Shown here piece after piece: positions 12,593 through 25,665 of a stretch of DNA of 64,000 bases. Every line of letters begins with the position of its first letter. The first letter of the stretch is position 1. The DNA lies in assembly GCA_003988855.1 (NCBI GenBank), contig QYAI01000067.1:90318-154317 (forward strand), written 5' to 3'. This DNA comes from Arachnopeziza araneosa. Lineage: Eukaryota; Ascomycota; Leotiomycetes; Helotiales; Arachnopezizaceae. A model generated the notes under the pieces. That model was not told the origin of the DNA. It saw only the letters and a list, made by a program, of their open reading frames with translations, and did not search any database. Made by a program: the position numbers and the translations under genes.

Positions 12593-14677
12593 TCAACCAA
12601 CCTTCTCCTCATGTCTCACATCTAACTTCTCTTCATATCTGTGTAGGATATCTGAGTCCACTTCCTCATCAAAGACATCCACTTTAGTTGACGCGAATTT
12701 CCTAGCACTGATGCCCCTCTCAAACAAGAGATCTAATTCGGCGAAACTTCTTCCTTGGGGTTCGGGAACACGGAAATACGTATAGATGATGCAGCAGAAA
12801 CAGATACCAGCCCAAAAGAAGCCGGTAAAATTTCCCCAATTCCACTGGAACACCAGGGAGTTAGCATTTTTCTTTTAGAGCGTGTGTTAGGAGTGAGGAG
12901 GATCAAATGCTGCCAGATGCGGTTGTCTCGAGAGTGTATGACTTGAAATACTCTGATTCAGGAGCAAAAATAACAAAGGACTGATAAAACTCGGGGATAC
13001 TTACGGATCCTGGATTAAGCATATAAGGAGTCAAGACTGAGCAGATTATGCCGACGATGTTGTAGAGGTTACGTCCAAGGACGACTGTTTTGATTTGCAA
13101 GCGTCGAGTGGAAAGTTCGGCTACAAGGGAATAGCAAACCGTGCCGACAGAAAGTTGGTAAAAGAGTGCCCAGCAAAGCATGATTGAGCCGGTAGCAAGA
13201 GACGCTTCTTTCTTGTGCGAGTGAGGTACAAGGCCGAGGAATCCCATAATGAAAAGCATGGTGCAGAGACCACAAAGACCATAAAGGTATAGCGAGCGGC
13301 GACCAATACCCCAGCTCATCAAGAACCAAGCACCGAAAACGCCAACCATATTGATGCCGTACTGACCCAGAGCAAAACTGAATGCACTAGAGCTAGGGAG
13401 ACCAGCTTGTTCAAGGAAATAGGTCGAGTAGCCGGAGAAAGAATTGCCTGATAGATTCTGGATTGCCCAAACCATGCAGACAATTTCGGTGCGGCGACGG
13501 TCAGTTCCCTTGAAACAGTCCCAGTATGATGCACCTTCTGTGATTTTTTCTTCGAGAGCAGTCGTGTGTACCATCATTGCAATGGTCTCGTCGGCATCAA
13601 AGTCAGTTTCTCTGTTGAGAGAAGTGAGGCGGAGAAGTGACTTCTTGGCGTCTGCTGTACGGCCTTTTCTTACCAACCACCACGGGCTTTCTGGGGCGAG
13701 GGCTACGCCAATGAGCAAAGGAACAGGCCACATCCATTGAAGTGCGTAGGGAACCTAGAAATGGAATTAGTAATTTGATTTGAAGGATTTTGTTGAAAAT
13801 AACTCGGCAATTTTGAAACCAAGGCCCTGCGAATTGAGAAGAGGGCTACATACCCGATAAGCCCACTGGGTCTCGTTGCCCAGAAAAGATTTGATAACAC
13901 CAATACCAATGGTTTGACCGAGACCCCAGCAGAAGTTGACATAAGTCGTAAGATAACCACGTAAAGCTACTGGGCAAACCTCGGAGGCATAGGTGATAGT
14001 TAAGGTTTGGAAAACACCCCACGGCTAACAGAATTAGTCTTTAGTATCTGTGAAGACAAATAGAGTCACTCACGATACCGCATAAAATCTCAGCCACCTG
14101 AAGACTAATCACACTTTGGGCAGTGAAGAAGATGGCCGTGAATCCAATAATGAGAGTAAGGCACGCCATAACCGTGTATCTGTAGCCATATCGTTCGGAA
14201 ACCCAACCGTTGATGAAGAGCCCAATGATTTCACCAACGTTAGCACCCTGTTGATGTCAGATACAGCTCTCTAAGTTGATCTTTGTCTACTAACATTGCT
14301 GAGACCTGCTTGCCATCTCGCAGGGACCTGGTATGTTCCATCTGGTAACAATTCGCCATATTTCTTATTGAATTGGGGAAAGGCATCTTTACTCTTGATT
14401 AGTCTTGGTTCATTAGACGGTAAAATTGATACGCACAAAAACTGCTCAGTAAGCATACATCATAACCTTCCATACAGATACACGTTGAAATAAGCAGACT
14501 CCACGCCACGGCTTTGGGATACAGCTTGATACCCTGGAGAAGTGACATGCTATGCTCCTTGGCCGTTGCACTCTTGGCATTGGCAATGACTTCGTTCATG
14601 GACTTTGTGTGCGCAAGATCATCTTTGAGAGGGAAATGGATGGGCGCATCGCCAATATCTTCTCGCTTGGGTTCCAT
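12593..14677 (-). CDS. MFS alpha-glucoside/maltose-type sugar transporter
   Basis: Six exons on the minus strand: 14677-14437, 14386-14295, 14247-14074, 14024-13854, 13754-13005 and 12844-12593, 559 aa, all phases consistent. It has the layout of 12-helix sugar porters: cytosolic N-tail, EGYDVCLLSSFYAFPQF in helix 1, RYGYRYT after helix 2, PESPWWLVRKGR closing the first half, and PEPQGRSFAELD at the end. The PESPWWL and PEPxGRSxAELD signatures place it with the fungal MAL/alpha-glucoside permeases. It should sit in the plasma membrane and import di- or trisaccharides by proton symport. The first intron uses a GTGCGT donor and AAAG acceptor; the last intron (13004-12845, 160 nt) is long for this genome. 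The neighbouring GH78 enzyme is not adjacent, so co-function is not implied. Confidence 0.9.
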
Positions 14678-15240
14678 CTTGGCTGTACGACCAGTGGCGA
14701 GGGCAAGTGACGAGTGATAAAAAGGAGAGAAGGTGTACTGGGATCGAGGAATCCGAAGACGCACTGAACAGCAAGAAAAAAAATAGGAAAAGCAGGAGCA
14801 AGCACCTCTTAATATATGCATCCCAAGCTGTCGGGATCAAGTCCAACTTTTCTCACCTGCCCCACTTCAAGCCCGAGATAGGTAATCTATATCACCGATC
14901 TGCCGCTGTCACTCGACCACTAAGTCGCAACACCATCCTACCCAAGTACTCAAAATACCGCTCTCTCGCCTTCAATTGCTCGGACGGCAGAGATACGGGG
15001 ACTGACGGGGTAGTGGCATCTCGGATGCGGGGAAGTTGGAGAAATTGGGGAACAATGGCCGGAAAATTGCTACTTGGGGCGGCGAATCTGGATTAGGGTA
15101 TTGTCGGCGATCCTGCGTCGTTGAAAATCGCCGTTTTAACACCGGACACAAGGTTGCACATCCTGCTTGAAGACTGGGTCACGTTACTATCAACCATGAC
15201 TCGCGAGACTGGTGGATTGAACGAATGAGAAATGTGTGAA
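14678..15240. other. Upstream region of the sugar transporter
   Basis: Presumed promoter and leader of the transporter on the minus strand. No supported gene. Confidence 0.4.
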
Positions 15241-15693
15241 TTAGTCCGCAGAGAGACCGTTGAGGGCACTCTTGCTGGCTTCCACAGCCTGGACTGGGGA
15301 ATTTTGATAAGAACCAAGGAATGCGAAATCCATAGATAGAAATTCAGCGCGATGATTTGGCACTGGCACCATGTTATCTGTTGTTGAGACGATTGAATCT
15401 CCGTGTTCCTGAGCCCCAGCATCTAGAATCGAAGCTAGTTTTTTAAGATACTGGAAACGGAGTCGATCCGAACCAGCTGGGACTCCCAAGAGAATGGATG
15501 CTGGAGAAACTAGGATGAGTATCGGGGAATCCAGAGTTCTGATGGTGCATGGTTCAGTTCCTGGAAATGGTTTTGTCGGTGAGAAGAGAAGAGTTGAGTT
15601 CTGGGGAAGAGCTTGGACGGAGAAGTTCTCATGGCACGTGACCATACAGCAACCTTCCATTGTAAGTGTACATTTTACGAGGTGTTTTGGCAA
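15241..15693 (-). CDS. Hypothetical protein (weak)
   Basis: A 150-codon open frame on the minus strand beginning MPKHLVKCTLTMEGCC and ending ALNGLSAD. Composition is balanced, with an internal stretch of hydrophobic residues (SPILILVSPASILLGVPAG) and no clear membrane segment or motif. It could start at the internal Met12. The transporter is transcribed away from it. I do not recognise it and it may be spurious. Confidence 0.3.
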   Translation of the reverse strand: MPKHLVKCTLTMEGCCMVTCHENFSVQALPQNSTLLFSPTKPFPGTEPCTIRTLDSPILILVSPASILLGVPAGSDRLRFQYLKKLASILDAGAQEHGDSIVSTTDNMVPVPNHRAEFLSMDFAFLGSYQNSPVQAVEASKSALNGLSAD

Positions 15694-16866
15694 TCTAGTA
15701 TTCGGGTACTAATTTACAATCCAGCGCCACTTTTGATCATATTATATCTCCCTCTCATCTTGCCACGGCCCAGGAAGAATACGGAAGGATTCGGGAGAGA
15801 TTGCTCACGTGACTTACCATCCCGGTCGCACTGCGGAAAGATCCGAGCAGGAGCGGAATGTCGACTGCGGGGTTGTGCCGTGAGTGATGGAGCGCTCCAG
15901 CCTCAGCCTTGTCTCGTTCCTCGCACGTCCATCCATCCATCCATCCATCCATCCATCCCGCCACCTCCATATCTTGGATCAACTGCAGTGACATCTCGAT
16001 AAGGCAATTCATCCCAACCCTGGCTCTTGTCCTGGCGAGGGACTGAGGGGTTGGCGTCACATTGGATATCGAACCATAATGCCATCAATCGTACTAATGA
16101 TGGGAAAGGGTTTAAGCACATCAGGACGACCTCCCAATAACGACTAGGAGCAGGCATAGTTGAACATGTGTTTGATTCAGTACGAGACAACATAAGAAAA
16201 AACTTCCGTCCTTTCCTCCAGTTTATTCATCCATCATTTGATATCTCTGCCGTCCACCATTTGACTCCTACCCAGCCAGATAGCTGGCCCCTACTACAGA
16301 TGCAATCAACAACGCACCGCAACAATTTGAATCTCCATTCTTGACAGCATTCCATCGCGAAGCGATGTGCCTCTCCCCACTCCGTCAACCAACACAACAG
16401 GGAGCAGAATCAAACGCGATAACACAAGGGAACACTAACACCCCCTTAGACCACATGGAACAAGCTCAGCAAAAGGAAAATCGTATAATATGTTCATCCG
16501 TCAATCGTTAAAGGAGTGTGTGTAGCCAGACCCAACACTATCGCCCTGCCCATCAATATCCCAATTACAGCCAACAGCAGAGTCCGACCGGCAACAAAAC
16601 AGAAAGACAAACGCCATGCAGAATACCTCCTACAAATTGAGATAACGCCTAGGAAATTTGACATTTGTTGTTGGAAACATGGAAACCAGTGATAGGAAGG
16701 ACTTTTGTAGCGTAGACGTTAGTACCGAGAGGCGTCGAGATGTAGTAGAATACCCAGAGTGACCAGAGGAGAGAATCAAATCGTTAATACACAAACGAAC
16801 TTGCGATAATCGATCCCGAGAATTCCTAAAAATAACTTATACCACAGCTACTGGCAGTCAGCCTGC
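15694..16866. other. Intergenic region with ATCC microsatellite
   Basis: No gene supported. Contains a tetranucleotide repeat at about 15929-15958 and the likely 3' UTR of the Zn(II)2Cys6 gene. Confidence 0.5.
15929..15958. repeat. (ATCC)n microsatellite
   Basis: About seven uninterrupted ATCC units, visible directly. Confidence 0.95.
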
Positions 16867-19093
16867 TCAGCGCTTTCTCTTCTTGCTAGGACTGCCCTGA
16901 CCACCAGCTGCCATAGCCGCTGGCACGAGGCTCATATCTACAGATATCTCATCCTTTTTGACAGGGACGCCCATGTGACGTCCATATCTACCTTTGCGGC
17001 CATTGCCCTCATCTTCACTGACACATTGGTCAGCACTGAGGCCTGCATCTTTACAGCGCTGGCAAGGACGCTGGCGATCGCAACCCTTCTTACTCTTCCG
17101 ACAGCGTTGACAGCGAGGTTTGGAAGACAAGTCTTCCTCATCTTCACCGAGTTGATGTTGAAAGTTGAGGGCCGAAGCGTTTGAGGCCTTGCGAGATGGC
17201 GGTGGCAAAGACGTTGGAGAAATAGGCTTTGCCCCAGTAGTACTGATGGACTTCTTTGATTTGATTTGCCCCGGACGTGAGGTCTTAGACTTGCTTGATT
17301 TAACTCTAGCACCAGAGGCGCTGGTTCGAGGCTTGCCCATCAGACTTGGTAGATTCTTAGATTTTGGTAACTTCGATTTGTTGTCAAGATCCATGAGATT
17401 ATCTTTGAACCCAGGTTTGAAAGTTTCATCTTGTCCATCTTCATAATCACCTTCATCACCGCTAGGTTCGGTGCTATCTTGGCTGGGTAAGTTATCGTCC
17501 AGATGTGGACGAAACTTCTTAATCGCACCAGGTGGTAAGATTGGGCTGGCTTCGCGCTTTTGACGGTAATTGAGAGGAAGCTCTTCTTCACTTTCGCTCT
17601 CTCCATCACTGGTAGCACCAGTGGACGACGCCGCATCTGCCTTGCCGCTGAAAGTATCATCGAGCGTAGATGCAGAAGTGCGACCATGAGAGATATTTGA
17701 CATCTCACCTAGTCGCATAAGCTGCAGCGCAACATCTTTATCTTCCTCCGACATAGTACTGCCCACAGTAGGGTCAGGTGTAGGCAGAATGCCAGAGCTA
17801 TTGCCATTGGGAGTACTGCCAATTGACTGTCTATGTGGTGGGTATGAAGCTCCTCCTCGAGTGCGGCGACTTTGAGCAGCAGGCGTGGAATACATGCCAG
17901 GTTGTCCAAAGCCATTGTTGTAGCTTTGGGGAGACTGCAGAGGTTGTGGGTTCGAGAAAGGATTTGGCCCAGGATGGGTGAATAGGATAGACCGCTGATG
18001 TTCCATGCGACGAGCTGGGGAAACTGAAGAGTTCGAAGTCGCTGCAGGCATTTGCGGAGGAGCAAACAATGGGAGTTCCTATCAGAATGCTGGTTAGCTT
18101 TTGTTCGACATGTATTTCACAGCGAAGGTCAGTTAATCTTACAGAACTCTCAAACTTCGCTCGTTTACGACGCCCTCCTTCTACAATATTGTCCAAGCTG
18201 ATCTCAGTGTTCCCAAGATGCTCACTCTTGGTTCTACTAGAGACAGAGCCTGGTGCTCCATCTCCACTACTGTACCCATTCATTCCATCGCTTTGATTGT
18301 CTGCAAAGCTGCCATGGGCGCTTGATCCACGACTCTTGAAACCTGATCGAGATCGACTTTTCTTAGCTGGGGGAGGATTTGTACTCGCAGAAGTACTGCG
18401 TCGACCACGACCAGTTGGGGATATGCTGCGCTTGCGAGAAGTCCTCGATGTCGGTCTTGAGAAAGGTTGACCATAATTAAGAGCCTGTGCTGGCTGTGGT
18501 GGCGGCATATGGTGACCATCATGAGGATAGAACGGTTGCTGTAGAACTGGTGAATCAGAATGGTAGGAGGATGGTCCATATTGCCCAGCAGTTGTAGATG
18601 TTTCTTCAATTACTCGAACATATACCACCATATTGTTCCGAAAATTTTCATATCGAGCGATAAGTGTGTGGCCCTCTTCATCTTCAAAACTAACACCTTT
18701 AGCACCGGAAGGCCCAGGATAAAGACCATAGAAGTTTTTGACTGTTGTCACGATAGAGTCTGTGGTATCATGAGGAAATATTTGAACTCTCATGGGGATG
18801 CGCGCTCGATACTGAGGCGATTCGGTGAACAGGAGTTCGAATGCGACGCTCTTTGGTGTCGGACTCCCGAAAGGAGACATATGGGCAGCATGGGGAGTCG
18901 TGGTATTGGATTGAACATGGCCGTACGCTGCTGGCGGCGTAGTTGTTCTACGGTCCTCATTTTGTTGTTCATCCACGTCTGCCATTGCGTTCCGGGTCAA
19001 GTACGAGTGTATAGGAGGTTGAGCTGGTGGTTCGTGAAATTGAATTTGTGTGTCTGACAAGGTTGGAGCAGAAAGAAGGTTAGGAACTTCCAT
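16867..19093 (-). CDS. Zn(II)2Cys6 protein with N-terminal ubiquitin-like/PB1-like region
   Basis: Two exons on the minus strand, 19093-18143 and 18078-16867, 720 aa; the intron is GTAAGA..GATAG. Residues 80-170 form a folded region (VAFELLFTESPQYRARIPMR through VVYVRVIEE) with a beta-grasp-like pattern. The middle is long, Ser/Pro-rich and disordered, with basic tracts (KKSRSRSG). A binuclear zinc cluster lies near the C-terminus: Cys640, 643, 650, 656, 659 and 669 (CX2CX6CX5CX2CX9C). The protein ends in the basic tail KKRKR, a likely nuclear signal. Most fungal Zn2Cys6 regulators carry the cluster at the N-terminus and a fungal-specific TF domain; neither applies here. A nuclear regulatory role is inferred; targets are unknown. 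Met37 (18985) is an alternative start. Confidence 0.85.
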
Positions 19094-22000
19094 CCCCTAT
19101 ACAGAATAAGTCCTGCTGCCGATTGAAGGTATCTGAACTTGAATGATGCTTGTCGATGGAAAACGGGGAGGTTCGGTGTTGAGCGGAGAGAGTCTGTCGC
19201 AAAGCAGGCGGATGAGCAACAATGGAACGAGTGTGTCCAGGTATTCCGAACTGTTGGTATATCCATGTTAGTATTGATGTTTGCAAGCCTGTAGATGATA
19301 TAGGAAGCCTATCTGGTATACAGACAGAAGAAATGATGGAATTGTGAACTGTGAAGTACTGCCTGGGCGCTTCGAGCTGGCACTCGTGCAGAGAGACGCC
19401 AGTGACGAAAAGGGTCAAAGTTTGCAATCAAACAGATTGACTACTTGATCGCATATGCTTAAGGAACATTCGCAACTTACAACTGTTCGAAATGGATGTC
19501 GTTGGGTGGCCTATCGAGGCATTTGAATTTGTCGTTCGTTCCAATTGACGTCTCGAAGACCTGCGGTACAACGGTGGTGTTAGTTGGAGAGAGCTTTCGA
19601 TAAACGGTCCTTGATATTGGAATATATTCTGCAAGGGAAAATGAAGTACTTTTGATACTCACCTGTTTTGTTAGTCGCACAGTTCCTCCTCGAGAGCCTG
19701 CGGTGTGTTGTGGGAAGAGGAGTGCAGTTCGGCAGACGGACGGGAGTCTTTGGTTACTCAGAATTCACAGTTTTATGCATCTCAACATATTCATAATTTT
19801 CGCCCAACTGCGTATCCCTCTCGTCGAAAAGCGATTATAAGATAGGAACATGATATTTTGCGGAAATGATTATCACTTATATTATAGAGTATCGTTATTC
19901 CACATTTCATTACATCCCACAGTACAGGACCGCTTCTCCGCACGCCGTCTCCAATATCAAGAGCGCAAGAGGCAACGATATGCAGAGGCCGAAGGACTCC
20001 ATTTTAGGGTCGCATCTTTCAGCATTCATTAAAACATCTCAGGAGCAAAAGGCCTCTCTGCCGAAGTCCTGTCGGCTGATCCGGTGCTCAACAGCTACTT
20101 TTGCCTATCTAGAAACATCCACAAGATATCAAAATGGATGCACAGAGTTTAGTAGTGCGCAAGTCATCAGGACCTCCAAGCGCATGCGATTGGAAATAAG
20201 TGTGCATCGAGGTGTGGTCGAGACAACTCAAAGAGCAGCAGCCAAGTGCTTGATTAAAGTGCCTCCCCATCCAATGATGGCATGCGTCAACATCTGAGGC
20301 AAGGATGCATTGAGAGTGACCATGGGTATCACGGTCAAGATCTAGCGTTTGGTCTTACTCTCTGGGAAGAGATACGTTTGACAGAAGCTTAAACCATTTG
20401 CATCTGACGGAAGTCAGCATCTCATGCGCTTCCCAACAGCCGCCGGGTCTATCGTTTGCGGTGTCGGTGAGCTGAAGTTGAAAACTCTCATAACAATTGC
20501 GCGCCAGACTAGGGTGGATGCGCTGGCGAGAGTTTCAAGTAATATTTATGCTCAGAGCTCGTAGGCCCCACGGCAAATTCAAACCATTCTTCAAATGCTG
20601 GCGCGGGACAAGGCAAATCAAGACTGGGATGCTGGCGATTTACGGTGGTTTCCGCGACCATGACTGGGTGGATCTTCACCGATGCAGGTTTTTGGCGGCA
20701 TGAGGGTTGCGAAGCCTTTGTCGTCCACAGAAGTGTGATGTGGCCAAAGATGGGGACAAAGGTGGTCGCAAAAAAGTTCTAGGTAGAGCTCCCGATTCGA
20801 ATCCTTCCCTTGTTTGTGTCGTTCATGAAGGATTCGGGTGCTGGGTTAGGTTTAGTTGTTCCTGGATGTTGGCGCAGTTTGAGATGTAAATGATGACGAT
20901 CCAATGGCATTATGCAGATGTTCGCGATTCCTGACAGGTCGGCCGGCCGCAGACCGAAGACCGCGAGAATTTCGACATAAACAATGAAAAATTAGTGAGC
21001 GAAATGAATCGTGTCTGCAGCGCACTGTATGGTCAGGCCGATACTTCACGGGAGAAAGTTAATTGCGTGCTGATAGGAAGACGAGACATGTGGTCTGCGC
21101 CATAAGCGCATCCGGTTGGAAATCCTGAATTCCTGGCAAATCAGAGGTTGAACACGAACCATCCAGGTATCGTCTGGAAGGAGAAGAATAGCCACCAATC
21201 GTCAACAGATGGCCAACAAGCTGGATATCTCGGAACTTCAGATGGCAGAGACGAAGAGATCAGCGGAATCCCAGCCTCAATCATCTGCTCTTAAAGATGG
21301 ATCGTCCAGCGCATAAAGCATCCTAAGCACCTCCTTTCGGCCTCCCATCCCATCCGGGCGGCTAGGCTTTCCGACAGTCTGACCAAGAAAATGAAATGTA
21401 GTCAGAGTGACCGTGAAAGCCTCACAAGTATATATTATACTGGATGTTGATGAAAAATTGATCAAAGTTGATGAAGCAGAATTGCAGAGTGCTTCTTGGG
21501 TATGTCACGGGTTTTGGTGAAGGTCTCGCGACAAAGTTCGCCGAATCTCGATTTCTCAAGAATCAACCCCATAAATGATTACAACCAAGAAAAAAAACCC
21601 GGGATTAAATGGAACATGCTCTATGATCATCTTCAACTTTGTAGACCTCGAATTTCCATCCTTTGGAATTAAATATATTGATGTTGAGAAATCGGAGGTT
21701 CTTGAGGAAGACGCGTTTAAGCGAAGAGGCGCGTTCGCGGTAGCTGCCGTTGTTGACTTACAGGGGCTCGGTGGTCCGGATGTTTACCATAGCAACTACG
21801 GTAAGGTTTAGGTAGGTACGGTTTAGCCTCCCTAACTATTTGTTTTTGGCTTCTTCCACAACAACACCTACTCCATTCTCTTTAGAGTACCTCTTCACCA
21901 AATCCTTCCATGAAACTATTGTGATCTGTTCTGCGGTACTCTTCACAGTGCATCGCAGCTTCAGCGGCGCGCAGTTCTTCCATTATTCAGTCCGAAGGCA

Positions 22001-22141
22001 TCCGTCCCGATTCACTCACGAATTTTTGGAACGCGATATTTGCACAATACACAATACGAGCATCATTGCATCCATACCCGACATCGAATTGCATTCGCTT
22101 CTTTCCATAGCTATTGTCATTCACCATCATAGCTACCCACA
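19094..22141. other. Long divergent intergenic region
   Basis: About 3 kb between the Zn(II)2Cys6 gene (-) and cyclin B (+). It probably contains the long leader of the regulator on the minus side and of cyclin on the plus side. Short open frames exist but none shows convincing coding character. Confidence 0.4.
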
Positions 22142-24492
22142 ATGGACGCGCGGGTAAGTCTTCTTGTTATTATTTATTCCTCGCCCTTCTCGAGCTTGGT
22201 GCGCGACCTCCTAGCAATTTCCACATTCCTTGGACTCACCTCGACAACTCGATTCTCCTTTGCAGATCTCTTGCATCAACAATCCTTTGCTAACATAAAT
22301 GAAATAAATAGCCACAACGTCCTCTTCGAGGAATTCGCGTTCTACCTGATGAGAATATAGCTCCTGCAGTCTCATCAAAACAAATTCTTCATCAGCGACA
22401 CAAGTCGACAGGAACCCTCAGCAACATGATCGGAGTTGGTGGTCTCAAAGCTGCTGCTAAGAGAACAGCTTTTGGGGATGTTAGTAATACGGCGAAGAAT
22501 ATGAATACCGCTCACGATGATTCGGCCATCGTTGGCAAACAGAGTCAAGATCTGGGCAAGCTTGCTATTCAACAAGAAAAAGCTGCTGCATTCTTGAGAC
22601 CAGCCCAACGACCTCTTAGTGCTATGAATTTCAAAGGACCTTTGGCCAATAATCTTACAGCTTCAACCAACCCCGAAGGCATCCAAGCTCAATCTTTTGC
22701 GCAACCTCTTCCGGTGAACAAGTCACAGGGCCTCACACTCAAGCGCGCATTATCAAAAAAGGCTACATCGATCTATAAAGACGTCGATGCTGAGAACGCT
22801 CAGCCCGAAAATTCAGAGGCTCAGCTTCTAACACAAGATGTTGCTATCATTGCTCCAGTTGCCCCAGTCCATCAGACCCTTGGTCCTCGTCAATACCAGA
22901 GCCAGCCCCAATTGAAGCAAGACCAACCCATCCTTCGCCGCACCCAAAGCAAGCTCCTTGCCGTAACCCACCCCGAGCCCTCCGATAACCCGATCACGAG
23001 CGATACTATCTACGAAGATGCACCCGAGCAACAAGCTGTCATTCAGGAAGAGGCATACCAGACATATGGACGAGTGGAGCAGGAGAAGGAAGTGTACGAG
23101 CAAGCTGTTCCATCGAAACCTGATGTAGTAGATAGACAGCACCGACAACTCCCCCCTCCCGGCTTTGTATCTGAACCCGAGGAGTACTGGGATGACGAAG
23201 GACAAGAAGAGGAGATCTACGATGAACAAGGCTATACCACTGCTCATTCTTATCGATCCCACGGCGAGAATACCACAGGTGGTGTCACAAATGTTCTCCT
23301 TCCAAAGTTGAATCACAAAATCAAAGCGGAGCTTCAAGCCGCCAAGGAAATTGTTGAGAGTTCAAGGTCAGCTGAAGAGATCGAGGATGAGATGTGGGAT
23401 ACTAGCATGGTGGCTGAGTATGGGGACGAAATATTCTCCTACATGAGAGAACTTGAAGTAAGTCCTCATCCGTAACTACCTCCTCTCTCGCGTCGCGTTC
23501 CTGGGCCAAATATGCAACCCCGTGACCCAAAATGCAGCCATAACGTTCTTGAGTAATTGTTTGTTTATCACACTGAGCCGTGCACTGACGCCAGTCTTCT
23601 TTAGGCCAAGATGTTGCCTAATGCACACTATATGGAGCTCCAAACTGAGATTCAGTGGTCGATGCGTTCAGTCCTAATGGATTGGTTGATTCAAGTTCAC
23701 CACCGATTCTCCTTGCTTCCAGAAACTCTGTTCCTTTGTGTCAACTATATTGACCGATTTCTCTCGTGCAAAATCGTCTCTCTTGGCAAGCTACAATTGG
23801 TTGGTGCTACCGCAATCTTCGTCGCTGCCAAGTACGAGGAGATTAACTGTCCATCGGTCAATGAGATTGTATACATGGTCGATGGAGGTTATTCCGTCGA
23901 TGAGATCCTGAAGGCTGAAAGATTTATGCTTAGCATGCTTCAGTTTGAACTTGGATGGCCGGGGCCGATGAGCTTTCTGAGACGTATCAGCAAGGCTGAT
24001 GACTATGATCTAGAGACCCGGACGTTGGCCAAGTACTTCTTGGAGGTTACTATCATGGATGAGAGATTCGTTGGTAGCCCACCAAGCTACGTAGCAGCTG
24101 GTGCTCATTGCTTTGCTCGCATGATGCTCAGAAAGGGTCAATGGGTCAGTACTTTCAATTCTGTTGCAAATCATCAATTAACATCGTTCTAACAGAGTCC
24201 GGCTCATGTTTACTATTCTGGATATACCTGGACCCAGCTACGTCCTCTCGTTTCTCTGATCAAGGACTGTTGCGTCAACCCTGCAAAGCACCACAATGCT
24301 GTGTACGAAAAGTACAAGGACCGCCGATTCAAGCGCGCCTCTTCTTTCGTTGAGCAATCTATGCAAGGAGGCTTTATTCTGCCACCTGCCCATAGCACCC
24401 GACTTTCTTTGCCTCCATACGATCCTACCGCCAACAATACGCAGTTTGAACCTCGAGAGTCATTTAAGAATGTGGTCCAGGTCAAGGGTTGA
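22142..24492 (+). CDS. nimE: G2/mitotic cyclin B (NimE type)
   Basis: Four exons, 22142-22153, 22312-23457, 23605-24144 and 24196-24492, 664 aa. The first coding exon is only four codons (MDAR). Residues 55-63 read RTAFGDVSN, a destruction box of the RxxxGxxxN type recognised by the anaphase-promoting complex. The N-terminal half is disordered with an acidic tract. The cyclin box begins around residue 385 with MLPNAHYMELQ, MRSVLMDWLIQVHHRF and LFLCVNYIDRFLS. The second cyclin fold follows with LSMLQFELGWPGPMSFLRR. The known role is binding and activating Cdk1/NimX at G2/M. It is tandem with the mitochondrial carrier gene but transcribed independently, as the gap is over 1 kb. Confidence 0.95.
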
Positions 24493-25665
24493 TCTTTGCA
24501 AGACCAATTCTAATAGGCTTGTCGCACTTACAAGATTCGATTCTCTGTATATTATTGGACCAGATATGGGACAAAAGCTCTTTGTCGGCACCATGATATG
24601 GAATATGCTCTTCGACTACATCTGGATCAACCTCTACAATTAGATCGCCAAGTATTTTCAATCGGCGACCACACATAATTTGGTGATTTGAGTGATGCAT
24701 CTGTCTAGGGTTTCTTACTCCAGCCCTGCTTCGATCATTTCACCACTCCAAACTTTACCTGTTTTTCAAGCGTAACGATGCTCATGATAAGATGAGACCA
24801 TGACCCCTTCTTCAGCTCTCTTACTACTTACTACTGCTAGTGAGTTTGGATGGCTGGGCGGATAATAGAAAATGGAGCGCTTACAGATTCATTGTTCTGA
24901 CACACCCTACATTGTAATGGCGTTTTCTCTGTTTCTCATGGCGCCTGGCGTCAACGGAGGATGCATGTACTCTAGTGGAAAAAAACTAGGACTTAGATCG
25001 ATCATCAATGATAATCCTTTAAATCATAACTTTTTATACCAGTGCAACGTGGATGTGAGCTGAGGTGAACCCCGTGTCTCTCTCGTTCTTCAGCTCGAAT
25101 GATGATGCCTCCCATCATTGGCCCAGACTCCCGACTGTCTCAAGAAATTAATATCACGCCACGCCTGGCCCTTTGGGTTCAGATTACGGAGCGGAACAAC
25201 CCTTTCGTCCGAAACCGGTAAATTTCTGTAAATAGCAGGTTTAGCGACGCGATGTTTCGTTTCTTTCTTATCTCCGAAGTAAAATTGTGAAGCTGAAATT
25301 ATCCAGGCCAGGCCAGGCCAAATCTCACCAAGCTGGATTTTAGGGCTCTTTCTTCCAGATTCTGGTCAACCTACAGCCTCTCATGTCCGCGTCCGGTACC
25401 TGTACCCTTCAGTCCCTCATTTCCAAGATCTGAATCACTTGCGCGCGATTAATTGGTGCATCTGGCTCCAGGATTTCACATTGCTTTTTTGAAGCCTGCA
25501 GCGGGACCCCCGTGAAGTCCCTTACCCATTTTTTCTTCACCACGACGGAGCAGAAAACCCTCCGCCTATCCCTCCTTCTCACCGCTGAGAGCAATCCTGA
25601 AGCTTTTAGGCAGCTTGTCCTTCCGTTGACCACATTGTTGAGCTGAATTAAGGTCCCTAGACATC
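24493..25665. other. Intergenic region between cyclin B and AGC1
   Basis: No gene supported. It carries the 3' region of cyclin B and the promoter of the carrier gene. A short repeat CAGGCCAGGCCAGG occurs near 25306. Confidence 0.4.

Noticed and set aside
15950..15963. CRISPR-like regular repetition
   Set aside because: Only a tetranucleotide microsatellite; there are no spacers, and the DNA is eukaryotic.
20788..20805. GATTCGAATCC, a B-box match
   Set aside because: No matching A box, D stem or acceptor stem at the right distance, so not a tRNA.
21575..21811. 79-codon plus-strand ORF upstream of cyclin B
   Set aside because: Single frame with no motif or splice context; probably part of the cyclin promoter or leader.
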